Assembly (NCBI GenBank): GCA_011037195.1
Contig: JAAEAF010000248.1
Coordinates: 236,009-300,008 of the forward strand
Source of the DNA: Triatoma infestans
Lineage: Eukaryota > Arthropoda > Insecta > Hemiptera > Reduviidae
Direction of reading: 5' to 3'
Length of the DNA: 64,000 nt
Shown here: in pieces, positions 44,105 to 54,300 of the stretch
Layout of the letters: each line of letters begins with the position of its first letter
How positions within the stretch are numbered: the first letter of the stretch is position 1
Program-made: the position numbers and the translations under genes
Notes under the pieces: model-generated
Seen by the model: only the letters and a program-made list of their open reading frames with translations
Database searches by the model: none
What the model was told of the DNA's origin: nothing

Positions 44105-46906
44105 TCATTTAAATTGTTCTACACTGTAATTTTCTTGGAAATATTCATCCAAATTATAAAATGTGCTTTTCATAAGAAAACCATTCAGCTTTTTTTTGAA
44201 TGTTGGATCACTCAGTTCTCTAATTTCTCTTGGAATATGGTTGTAGATTTTTCCAGAGATTACTTTCGGACTACATTCTGTCTTGACCAACCTGGTTTTA
44301 GGTATGTTTATATCACACTTACTACGAATGTTGTAGTTATATTGTTTGCTCCTGAAATCCTTGTTTGTTTCTTGTTTCTGTTTCAGAGCATGTCTGTATA
44401 TGAACAGAGAGGATAGTGTCATAATACTCAGCTCTCCAAATAGTTTTCTACAACTGTCTCGAGCTTTTTTCTTTAACATTGTTCTTATAGCTCTCTTTTG
44501 GAGCTTGAAAATCACTTTGGCTTCAGATGCGGCACCCCAAAGCTCAATTCCATAAGCCATCCGAGAGTGAAACAAGCCGAAATAAGCAGTTTTTAATACC
44601 TCAATTGAGACTACCTCCCTGAGTCTTCTAATCAGGAAAATTACTGTGGCCAATTGCTTGCTGAGGTTGTATATATGGCTTTTCCAAGAGAGATTAGCGT
44701 CTACCATTATTCCCAGAAACTTCGCAGGTGAGTCTGTTTCTTTTTGACTTACTGTAAAAACTTTCCTGCATGTTTTTTCTTTATTTAAAATCAATTCATT
44801 TACTTGTAGCCATTTTTCTAGTTGAATAAGACTCTTACTGGACCTTGTAATAACTTCTTCCAGATCTTTACCTCTTGTGATGAGAGTGGTATCATCCGCA
44901 TATAACAGAAGTCTTTCAGTGCAACATCTGTTGACCTCACTGTAGTAGATCAGAAATAGAAGCGGTCCCAACAGTGAACCTTGCGGTACTCCTTGTTTCA
45001 CCACCTTTTGCTCTGAATTTTCACCTTCCTGATGTACATACTGCCGTCTGCCAGTCAGATACTGCCGAAAAACAGATAGCTCTTTACCTTCAATGCCATA
45101 ATCCCGAAGCTTCTTCAATAGTAAGGTATGTGATACCATATCAAACGCCTTTGTCAGATCGCAGAAAGTAACTTCACAAGTTTCGGCCTTTTCAAAGGCC
45201 TGATATATCTCTTCTACCAAGGCACATACAGCATCTATTGCAGAATACTTTTCTCTATAACCGTACTGACTGTTAGAAAATAATTCGTTTTCTTCACAGA
45301 ACGCAGACAACTGGCTGGCTACTACTGATTCAATTATTTTAGAAATGACTGGCACAATGGCTATTGGACGGAAGCTGGCCACATTATTAGTATCCCCTTT
45401 TTTATAGACTGGTAAGACTTTTACTATTTTCAACACATCTGGAAAAGTTCCATTTTTTAAACACATATTTATCAGTTTTGTAAGGGGTTTTATGTAAGTG
45501 AATACAGTCTTTTTAATAAAATAATTTGACAAACCGTAGTGGTCTTTAGTTTTCTTCCCCTTCATTCTCTTTACAGCAATTAGCACACTTTCTTCACTAA
45601 CTTCATCAAATTTAAATGAAATTGAGTTTTCATTCTGACGCCGAGTTATTTGCTGAATGGTAGACCTTGGCAAACCACCTTTGCTTATTTCTGGTTGTTC
45701 AATGAAGTAAGTGTTTAGTTGTTCAGCATTCAGGTAAGTATTAGTCCCTTTTGTAACATTTTGTGCTCCCTTTATGATATCCCAGAATACCTTATTATGA
45801 TTATGTGAGCTCATTACTCGATAATCATTGGCTGATTTTTTGGCCTCTTTTAGATCACTCCTATATTTCTTCTTTAGATTTTTATATTTTTTATCCAGTT
45901 GCTGGTTGCCATTTTTAACCAGTTCATAAAGTAGATCTAGTGTACATTTCTGCTCGTGGAGCTCAGTCGTATACCAGTTTTTCCTTTGTTTGAAAGGTTT
46001 TTGTGCAATTACTGGAAAGCATAATTCGTAATAGTAAATTACTATGTTAATAAATATGCAAAAATCTTTATCCACATCTTTGGTAATGAGTATTTCCTCC
46101 CAGTCAACTTGACTGACTAGGTAGTTAAACATATCTATGAATTCCTCTTTGAGGGGCCTAATAAAAATCACTTTCTTTTCAACATTTCCAGCCGTATTCT
46201 GAGGTACATCATACCATACATTAATATACTGTCCTAAATGGTCACTAATATGATGATTACTTATACCTACATTAAAACTATTTACATTGATATTTGTGAT
46301 AATATTATCTATACACGTATTAATCCTAGTAGCTACACTTAACGTTAATTGAAAACCATAATACGTACAAATGTTTCTAAAATCTAAAACTAATTTATTA
46401 TTTTTAAAAAAATCAATATTGAAGTCGCCACATATCACAGCCTGTTTTCTTAACTTAAATAAGTAGTTAAAAACATTACCTAAAATCACAAAAAAGTTAT
46501 CACAGTTATTATTTGGAGGTCGGTACACTGTCACTATCACTACTTTTCCAAATTCTATAGCTGCCAGCTCACACTCTGATTCTACTGACAGGAGGTTTAT
46601 TTTAGTAAGTACTTTAAACTCATGATTAGATTTGATGAAGATAGCGACTCCTCCATGCAGGGCCATGGTCCTACAGAAGGAGGAAGCTAACTTATAACCT
46701 TCAGGCGCACCCAGATTTAATTGTTCTTCCTTCATCCAATGTTCTGACAGACAGACAACATCATACCTCTCTTTCTGGACTATACTGTCTAGCAAGGTAA
46801 TTTTATTCCCCAAGCTTTGCATGTTCTGATGCCAGATCTTCATCGCGGCAGTACTGCCACTCGTCTTGGGAATAAAAAACGTCTCAGCGTGACATTTCGA
46901 GGCCAA
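44105..46906 (-). CDS. LINE ORF2: endonuclease and reverse transcriptase
   Basis: A 933-residue open frame. The apurinic-type endonuclease spans about residues 22-230: HQNMQSL (Asn28), LSEHW (Glu55), VYRPP (127-131), GDFNID (Asp161, Asn163) and the terminal SDH (221-223), all key residues present. A linker with a basic coiled region (about 335-360) follows. Reverse transcriptase spans about residues 490-700: LPVYKKGDTNNVASFRPIAI, FCDLTKAFDMVSH (catalytic Asp583), GVPQGSLLGPLLFLIY (639-654) and LLYADDTTLI (YADD 669-672). There is no RNase H domain, and the C-terminus is a Jockey/CR1-type helical tail. The first Met overlaps ORF1 by 67 nt in another frame; the internal Met at residue 22 begins the conserved part. 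It reverse-transcribes its own RNA at nicked target DNA (known for the family). Confidence 0.93.
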   Translation of the reverse strand: MASKCHAETFFIPKTSGSTAAMKIWHQNMQSLGNKITLLDSIVQKERYDVVCLSEHWMKEEQLNLGAPEGYKLASSFCRTMALHGGVAIFIKSNHEFKVLTKINLLSVESECELAAIEFGKVVIVTVYRPPNNNCDNFFVILGNVFNYLFKLRKQAVICGDFNIDFFKNNKLVLDFRNICTYYGFQLTLSVATRINTCIDNIITNINVNSFNVGISNHHISDHLGQYINVWYDVPQNTAGNVEKKVIFIRPLKEEFIDMFNYLVSQVDWEEILITKDVDKDFCIFINIVIYYYELCFPVIAQKPFKQRKNWYTTELHEQKCTLDLLYELVKNGNQQLDKKYKNLKKKYRSDLKEAKKSANDYRVMSSHNHNKVFWDIIKGAQNVTKGTNTYLNAEQLNTYFIEQPEISKGGLPRSTIQQITRRQNENSISFKFDEVSEESVLIAVKRMKGKKTKDHYGLSNYFIKKTVFTYIKPLTKLINMCLKNGTFPDVLKIVKVLPVYKKGDTNNVASFRPIAIVPVISKIIESVVASQLSAFCEENELFSNSQYGYREKYSAIDAVCALVEEIYQAFEKAETCEVTFCDLTKAFDMVSHTLLLKKLRDYGIEGKELSVFRQYLTGRRQYVHQEGENSEQKVVKQGVPQGSLLGPLLFLIYYSEVNRCCTERLLLYADDTTLITRGKDLEEVITRSSKSLIQLEKWLQVNELILNKEKTCRKVFTVSQKETDSPAKFLGIMVDANLSWKSHIYNLSKQLATVIFLIRRLREVVSIEVLKTAYFGLFHSRMAYGIELWGAASEAKVIFKLQKRAIRTMLKKKARDSCRKLFGELSIMTLSSLFIYRHALKQKQETNKDFRSKQYNYNIRSKCDINIPKTRLVKTECSPKVISGKIYNHIPREIRELSDPTFKKKLNGFLMKSTFYNLDEYFQENYSVEQFK

Positions 46907-47928
46907 ATTTCGCTCTTCATGAGTGTATCTCTCATATTATAGTCAACACCCAATCGAAAACTACAATTTACCCCCTTTGATTGCAGCTTCGAAACTGAAA
47001 TGTCTATTTCCGGGAAATATTTCTTTAAAAAGTTTTCTACCTCTTCAGTAGTAGTTCCCTCCTGGAGTTTTCCCAGGTGTAGCCATGCCTTCTTAACGCC
47101 AACTAGCTCATTTGGTGTCTCAGAAGTTCCGACAATCATGTTCTTCTTTCTTTCAGGTAATTTATTTCTCCTTTTTGCCACCACCTCAGTCCAGGGTTCT
47201 TCTTTTTCGTTCATTTCAGATCTTGATTGTTGTTTTTTATAATTTACCTCTTTTACTACATCCGTATATTTCTTTTTATTGGTATCTGGACTGTGATCCA
47301 GTTCCTCTTCTGTTGTAGCTTCCGTCTCAACTTGCAATGTGAGGTTAGGCATACTACGATTTTCTTCTAATAAATCAATTTCTTTATTCACATATTTACT
47401 TTTTGAGTAATTACCTCTCTGACAGGTTATGTTTTGAAGTTGTTTATTTTTTATTTCTATGTCTGCCTCCTTTACTTCTTTTTCCTCTGCTATGTGTTCT
47501 TTATTTTTAATTGACTCTAATTCTTTTCTCAAATATAATTGATTTTCCGTAACTTGTAGTAGTTCTGACGTTATTGTCGAAATCAGTGGGGTGCAATCGC
47601 ATATAGCTACTGCATCATTTTTCATCTCAATTTTCCTTTGTAATTTTCCCATCTCTTCTTTAAGAGAGATGACAGTCAACATTAGGTTTTTAATTACATT
47701 ATCAGTGAAAGCACTAACCTCCACCTTATCACATTGGCTACATAACCAATGCAGTTTCGTGCACTCCATCAACGATTTCTTTTCTTCTTCTGTTAATCCA
47801 CTGCAGTGAAGGTGAATTAATGATCCACACTTACCACCACAAAACACAACAGAATCACTTTTATTAACATCTTTTTGACAGTCCATACACTTGTTCACAC
47901 ACCGATCCGCCATTTTTTTGCGAAGCAT
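46840..47928 (-). CDS. LINE ORF1: PHD-like zinc finger protein
   Basis: A 362-residue frame. Residues about 10-66 form a C4HC3-like PHD finger: CVNKCMDCQKDV, FCGGKCGSLIHLHCSGL and WLCSQC. Then comes a Lys/Glu-rich coiled-coil-prone middle (about 85-175) and a C-terminal region (about 270-350, VGVKKAWLHLGKLQEGTTTE...) with a short fold seen in other insect LINE ORF1 proteins (possibly RRM-like). ORF1 proteins of this superfamily bind the element RNA. The stop at 46840-46842 lies inside ORF2, so ORF2 translation needs re-initiation or frameshifting. Confidence 0.85.
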   Translation of the reverse strand: MLRKKMADRCVNKCMDCQKDVNKSDSVVFCGGKCGSLIHLHCSGLTEEEKKSLMECTKLHWLCSQCDKVEVSAFTDNVIKNLMLTVISLKEEMGKLQRKIEMKNDAVAICDCTPLISTITSELLQVTENQLYLRKELESIKNKEHIAEEKEVKEADIEIKNKQLQNITCQRGNYSKSKYVNKEIDLLEENRSMPNLTLQVETEATTEEELDHSPDTNKKKYTDVVKEVNYKKQQSRSEMNEKEEPWTEVVAKRRNKLPERKKNMIVGTSETPNELVGVKKAWLHLGKLQEGTTTEEVENFLKKYFPEIDISVSKLQSKGVNCSFRLGVDYNMRDTLMKSEIWPRNVTLRRFLFPRRVAVLPR

Positions 47929-47989
47929 CGGTGATTACTTATTGAATGACCTTCGTATATAGCAACTTCTGTTGATCATTATCAACAGA

Positions 47990-49476
47990 ATCATGAGGCC
48001 GTTAAATTCTCTTTTAAATTCTGTAATTTGAAAGTAAGAGAAAGTAAAAAAATCTGGTGTGAAACACTCACACGACTTTCTCTTCCCGCAACAAAATAAA
48101 AGAGCAATTTCTCTTTAAAATTCTTATGTTTAAAGACGTTTAATGGGCTTGTGATAAAAAAGGGTATAACGGGTTATCATATATATACGTGAGTGAATTA
48201 GTGTAGGAGCGGCATCTGTTGCCACTAAAGCTAGTAGTTTAAACTTTAACCTTATTGACAGGCTCATCCCAGAACCTCCTTAAAATCGGTTTGTTTTCCA
48301 AAAAAAATCATTGACATAAAAGTAACAGCATTTGAGAAAATTAAAAAAAAAAAAAAAAGAGTTCAAAAAACCTATTCTATAAAGTCAAAATTCCTGTTTA
48401 ATCGATTTTCATTAAATTAAAAGTTTATCCATGTTTGTAAACGTATAATTAACATTATGTAAACCATGATACCGAAGTGGTACTTTAGAAGAAACTATAA
48501 CGCTACTATCCCCTCAAAACCCCCCCAAAAAATTCAATTTTCAGGGAAATAAAAGTAGTTGTATGAGTAGTTAGTATACGAAGTTTAAAGAAAATAGTTG
48601 AAGCCAATTTTTGATCACAATACAGTTTAAAAAAATCTGGTGTGAAACACTCACACAACTTTCTCTTACTCCAGTTCTCAAAATTATAATTGACAAATTT
48701 TATAGTTTGTGTAACCAAATTTAATGAAATTTGTCGAAAACTGAAAAAAAAAACTGTTCAGTAAAAGCCCACTTCCGGTTTATTTATTTCCTTCAAACTC
48801 GAAATTTTGGCCATCTATTTATTTCTAATTAATTTTGTTTGGATGATAAGAGTTCTATAATCAAGTAGGATACCACTTTAGAGGAAGCTGTAACCTCACC
48901 CCACCCCTAAAAGTGCCCTTAAATGAATTTTTTTTAAAAAATTGTTTAAATAAAAGTTGTAGATCTTTGTATGTTCAGTTTATATAAGAATTTTCAAGAA
49001 AATAGTCGGCGATATTTTTGAGAAAATCGCGAAAAAGTGAGAAAAAAATCATTTAGTAACGTGTTAAAACAAAAGTACTTCCGGTTATCCGATTTTTTTT
49101 CAAGTTCGGAATTAAGCAACAACATATTTTATTCTAATTAACATTATTTAAATGACCGAATTGTGTAATAAACTGAAATAGCACTTAAGAGGTTAACCTA
49201 ACCTCATCTCTTCCCCAAAATTGTCCTTATATGAATTTTCCCAAAGAGAAATGTTTCAAATAAAAGTTTTAGCTCCTTGTATATGTAGTAGATATACCAA
49301 GTTTAAAGAAAATCGTCGGAGCCATTTTTGAGAAAAACGCAAAAAAAAAACTAGTAAAGTGGTACTTCCGGTTGAGGAATTTTGACAGATAACACACAGT
49401 CAGAATCCCATGGTGATACCTAAACGGAATATCAAGTTTCAGCTTTCTATGGTTTTTTGTTTTTGAGCTAACTGTT

Positions 49477-49518
<42 letters not shown>

Positions 49519-49930
49519 GACGATTTGGTAAAAAAAACACTTTTTTGGATTCAGGGGAACCTCAAAACGGATATTTCCGGTGAAAACGCGATATCGAAAA
49601 TTTGACACGATTACAATACTTCCTCTTACTAGAAGTAACAGCAAGTAAAAGGAAGATGAAAAATCAGTAAAATGACACTTCCGATTGAAGGATTTTGCCA
49701 GAAACTTTCGTGTCAGATGCGGAAGTACTTTCTAAATGGAATAACAAGTTTGAGCTGCCTCTGAATTTTGTTAACACAGACGTGTACATATTTATCTCTT
49801 GTGAAAACTTAAATTTTAAAAATAAAATACCACAATCGCTAACACAAGTATTTAAAAAAAAAAACTATATTCCAATCTTTGGAGAGCATACAATTCGTAT
49901 TTCTAGTGAAAATCACACAATATGATCAGA
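47990..49930 (-). repeat. Modular noncoding repeat, long copy
   Basis: Contains successive modules with 'ctggtgtgaaacactcacac', 'actttctcttactccag', 'cacttccggttt', 'taccactttagaggaag', 'aagtgcccttaaatgaattt', 'aaagttgtagatctttgtatg', 'agaaaatcgtcggagcc', 'gtggtacttccggttgagg', 'ccatggtgatacctaaacgg' and 'gatatttccggtgaaaacgc'. It ends near 49610-49640 in 'caatacttcctcttactag', the same hairpin-forming junction from which the satellite at 38.2 kb is built. A (CA)n run lies at 49482-49513. Confidence 0.7.
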
Positions 49931-50717
49931 TTTTCTTAAAACCTGGATTTGCTAACAACATTTTTCTAGGTTCCTTAAATATTATTAAAGGGGGTAGTAT
50001 TGTATATATTATAAAAAATTAACACTTAGAACGGTAACACGTGTATTCCTAATTTCTAGTGACCCACTTTAAATAATGTTCGTCCTAGTGTTTAAAAATT
50101 TTTTTTTCCAAACCGGTGTTTTAATTTTAGTATAAATCACGCACCGAATTGACCCGTAATTCTTCTGCAATTTAATAACCCTTCTCTGAACGCATAATTT
50201 TGATAGAAAGTTTCCACTTACTAGAGAAAGAAAAAATATCCAAATAATAGATAAAAATTCAGGTAAAGTTTTTATTCCTAGTACATTTTCATTCAATTAA
50301 GCAAATAAGTAATTAAAGTTGATTGAGGAAAATATACTTCAGTAAAATTATGGAAGCGTCTGAATAAAAAAAGAAAAAGAAAGTTAAACTAGTTAATTTG
50401 CATAAAAAAGTTATAAAGGAAATAGTAAGATTGTTAAGGAATAGAAGGGTGAAAAGTTCAAAGTTATAAGAATCACTTTCTCCGCTACTATTTCTTATAT
50501 AGGGAGCAATATACCGACGACCCAAAACTGATAAAACTTCCTTTACTCCAACCGCTTCACCATCGTCTATACTAACTTAGTCATGGAAATAAACCTTAAA
50601 ATGGCAAAACTGATAAGCAGACCACAAATATTTTAACTTTGGCATCGTTCATTTTAAACTGCACATCCCCTCCTACATACTACACTACCTAATGTCAGTT
50701 TAAGATAAGTGAAATTT
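49931..50717. other. Noncoding
   Basis: AT-rich sequence. No gene or repeat family was recognised. Confidence 0.4.
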
Positions 50718-52720
50718 AATGAATGAATGAATGAAACTTTATTTCTTTATGGGGATTACAATATCATAGCAAGGATTACTAGATAATAAATACATAATAA
50801 ACATATACGATGATTTGATTAGATTGCTTAAACAGAATTATTTCGAAAATTAAAAAAACGATACAAAAAAAAACTGAAAATTAAAACTGATTCAACCCCA
50901 ATATAAATGATTAAATTAAAAAATAGTTGATGTAACATTTTGATTCAAAATAATTAAATTGTTCTATAAAAATAGTTTTTTAAAGCATGAGTGAATTTCA
51001 GAGGCAAGCAAGACGAATTTCAGTTTTACAATTATTGATTTACTCTTCTTCAATATTTAAAAAAGTTATTTTATCTGAGATTGTGTTATACAGAAACCGT
51101 ATAGTTATTGATAAGTTTCTATCTAAATTGGTTGAGTAGTGGACAAATAACTAGTAAGTTTAATATGTTATCATTGTCGTCGTTACAAAGCGAACAGAGT
51201 CAAGATAGAATTTAGCTGAGTAATTTAAATAGTTTAGACGACTTGATTACTTTCCAGAAAGACATTGTTGCGATATAATTTTTAGCTGGTTTATAATAAT
51301 AATAAATAATAATAATAATAATAAATAATCATCAGAGACATTTTCCGTGGTAGCCTGCTTCATTTTGTGCTCATCGACAGGTTTCGGGCGTTCGCCCATC
51401 TTCAGGATGCGTTTCTCAGACAGTATGACAACACAGACTTGCACAGAGCTTTACACACTGTAAACTAACTTTGCTCTGTGCAAGTCTGTATTGTCATACT
51501 GTCTGAGAAACGCATCCTGAAGATGGGCGAACGCCCGAAACCGGTCGATGACCACAAAATGAAGCAAGCTACCACGGAAAATGTCTCTGATGCTTTCCAA
51601 CTCTGCGGAACCAACCACCACAACAACTTTATTTGCTTTCAGAACTTTTGTCCTATACAAACAGAGTTGGGCACAATGTTAACAATAATTACCTTTAAAA
51701 ATGAAAAACAAATTATCCAGGTTTATACAAAAAAATAATGATACAATAATAAAAAAAACAATAAGAAATGCAACAGAAAAGATCTTATATTGAAATTAAA
51801 TAAACATTCGTATATGGACTAATAAAAATAAAATATTAGGAAATGACCAAATTGAACTAAAAGACAGTTAAAAATTAAGACAATTTAAAATTAACACCAT
51901 AAACTATTGCTAATAAAGACTCTCTTAGCTCAAAACAATCCAATAAAAATGAAAATGTCATTTTCAAAATTTATTTATGATTTTGTGAAAACATTGTAAA
52001 TTAAGTCAAATGATAGCTTGTCTATATATTTTTGACGTATTGCATTTTATACTGGACAAAAACTAAAAATATGATTTATGTCTTCTACAGTAATCAGTAT
52101 CGTTACAGAGATTAACAGTTATTATTTTGATTTAATTTAAATAACACATTTCCGAAAGTTAAGGACCCAGAGTATTTCCCCAAAGTACGAAGTGTGCAAA
52201 AAGTCTGATATGAGCTATAGATATTTTTTCTAACAGGTATTCTGTGGAACCGAAATATTATCATATACATGCAAATAATGCTACTATAAATTGAAGAGGC
52301 TAATCTTTGTAAGTCTTCCTTTTGTAAATATTCCTTGTAAGCTTGTTTATACGGTTCTTCACTTTTAAATAACATTCACAGTTATCTGGTGTGATATTGG
52401 TTCTGTTGAAATTGCTAGAAATCGCGGAGTTCACATCTTTGCTGTTTAAGTGGTAGTCCATTTTCTCTAAAAAAGTATCAATAATATGTTTGATTATTCC
52501 TAAATTCTGTGACACCTAGATATTCTGAGCTCCTAGCGCAATTAAATAATACCGTAGCTCAGTAATAGTTTCAAGTTGGACCAGATAATTGGATGTGTTT
52601 TTTGGCAGTAGAAGAATAGACTTGAAGAATGATAGATGAGCTTTCTCAATTACATCAGCAAAGCTGGGGAGCATTCCTCAGAAGCATACAGAAGGGTTGA
52701 TTTAGAATTTTCTATTAATA
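50718..52720 (-). mobile_element. Possible old LINE remnants
   Basis: A tail-like gaatgaatgaatgaaactttatttc at its left edge (50718-50745), and two segments with the related phrases 'gtcgtcgttacaaagcgaacagag' (51177-51200) and 'gtatcgttacagagattaacag' (52099-52120), look like decayed C-terminal zinc-knuckle regions of a LINE on the minus strand. Open stretches at 52515-52112 carry no recognised motif. The evidence is weak. The inverted pair at 51331-51591 is inserted within it. Confidence 0.3.
51331..51591. repeat. Inverted pair of a 120-bp repeat
   Basis: The left arm at 51331-51449 and the right arm at 51473-51591 are inverted copies with few mismatches around a 23-nt spacer. Each contains a CGCATCCTGAAGATGGGCGA ... 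CGCCCGAAACCGG core, a 4-bp GGGC/GCCC stem between CTGAAGA and GAAAC. The plus-oriented repeat extends right to about 51629 (aaccaaccaccacaacaa) and recurs singly at 62141-62307. Confidence 0.88.
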
Positions 52721-54060
52721 ATTTCGTTTTAATAGCACAATTGTTAGATTTACTTCTCTAATCAGAGTATTTGTTACTGCTGAATTGTTATTAGCATGCT
52801 TGATAAAACTTGTCCAACGATGACCTTGAGACCCCTAAATATGTGAAGGTGATTGCAGCGGTAGAAGTTAATTGCGTACTCTGCCCATATACTCTTCTAC
52901 TCAAAGACTAAAACGTCACTGGCTTATTTCAGTACAATTGGAAATAATTAAAGACCGATTTCTACTGTCGCTTTCCTTTATTTGTCCACAATTATAAAAT
53001 TCACTATTGTTATGCTTATAACAGTTGTAAATATCAATAATAATAAAATACCTTAATTTGGGAGAATCGAATCTAAATCAAATTAAGATACCTTATCACA
53101 TTTTAGTTAGAAAACTCAATACTCTCAATTTATTGAGCTCAGATTATAACAAGACAATTCTGAAGATATTACTGAAGTTAGCTACTTTATTAGTTACTGA
53201 AGTATCATCTTCAAAGTCAGAATTGTGGTATACTAGTAGATTTTCCGTTGAAGAATAACATTAAATCTGATAATTATCATTATTCAAATTGCCCATTTAA
53301 CCAAGTTTCATCCAAATCTTTATGCTATTTCCCCAATTTTTGGAAAACACGAACGTAGTATAATGGAATAAAATAAACTAACAACACAGCCTGATTAAAC
53401 AGTAGGTCGGTAACAAAATTCAAGGAAACAATGTGTTTGTAATCACAGTACGATCATTAAAATACTTCCGCTTTGTGTACACAGTAAGAAGTAATTATGC
53501 CAGAAGTTAATTGATAAACTAAATTTGTAGATCGATAATGTCAACATTGCATATTAATTACATTTTAACTAACTTTATTTGAAGCAAAACTTTATATATA
53601 TAAGCGGATGGTATGAGTTGACACTTCAAATATTAGCTAATATTCTATGTTAGCTTTCCGAATGTTTTTTTTTTTTCTTTAACATACAGAAGTTATTGGA
53701 GATATTACACTGAAAAATTACATGGGTGTTTTGATCTCATGACTGAAGAAGTTTTTATTCTCTGATTTTTAGATTTTTCTAAATTCCAAGTGCCGAACTC
53801 TTGGTCTGCCAGGGTCATAAGTTAAAGATAGAAACTCCTTTAAAAAAAAGTTTGAAGGAACTTAAACCATTTGTATAGAAGACTCATCAAGGTTTGCAGA
53901 TGAGTGACGATCATTTTGTCATAAGCTGAAAACATTTTCCTGTTTTACAATTTTAGATTATTATCAGTATTACCAGAAATAATCAAATTAATTTGGGATC
54001 TTGTAAAATCGTAAATAATTCTAGTGTATAGATGATTCTAAATTTTAGAGTCGAGTTTTT
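52721..54060. other. Noncoding
   Basis: AT-rich with no recognisable exon. The open frame at 53058-53258 shows no family motif. Confidence 0.4.
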
Positions 54061-54064
54061 TTTT

Positions 54065-54300
54065 AGGTGCATCTATATCTGAGATTACTGGCTTCCGAAG
54101 ACTTTCCAGGTGCACTGTGGGCTTCTGGGCAGTGATCTTTAGTTAAAGACAACACTGTCCAATACCGGACAATGTGCTGTAAGAGAAGAGACTCTTAGCG
54201 CGAGAAAGTCTAAGAGAATCAATACTGGAATCGAACCCAGCACCTCACCCCGCTTTCCAAGTCCAGTGCACTAGCCCCTCTGAGCAAATCCTGTCCCTTC
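54065..54300 (-). mobile_element. tRNA-derived SINE, family 1, diverged
   Basis: On the minus strand it has a degraded A-box, a B-box GGTTCGATTCC (complement at 54230-54240), then body phrases matching the other copies (gacagtgttgtctttaac in complement, 'gtgcacctgga'). It is more mutated than the 43.7-kb and 60.5-kb copies. Confidence 0.7.

Larger units (their letters stand above)
43905..47957 (-). mobile_element. Near-complete LINE with two overlapping ORFs
   Basis: A minus-strand element with ORF1 (47928-46840), ORF2 (46906-44105), a short 3' UTR and a tail of about four tandem AAATAAAC-type units (43905-43934 on the plus strand). This gene order, a PHD-like ORF1 and the apurinic endonuclease-RT ORF2 place it in the Jockey/CR1 superfamily; the clade is not resolved. 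Both frames are uninterrupted, so it is the youngest-looking element here. Its start lies inside or next to a mariner-like terminal motif (47931-47954; see Findings). No target-site duplication was recognised. Confidence 0.88.
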
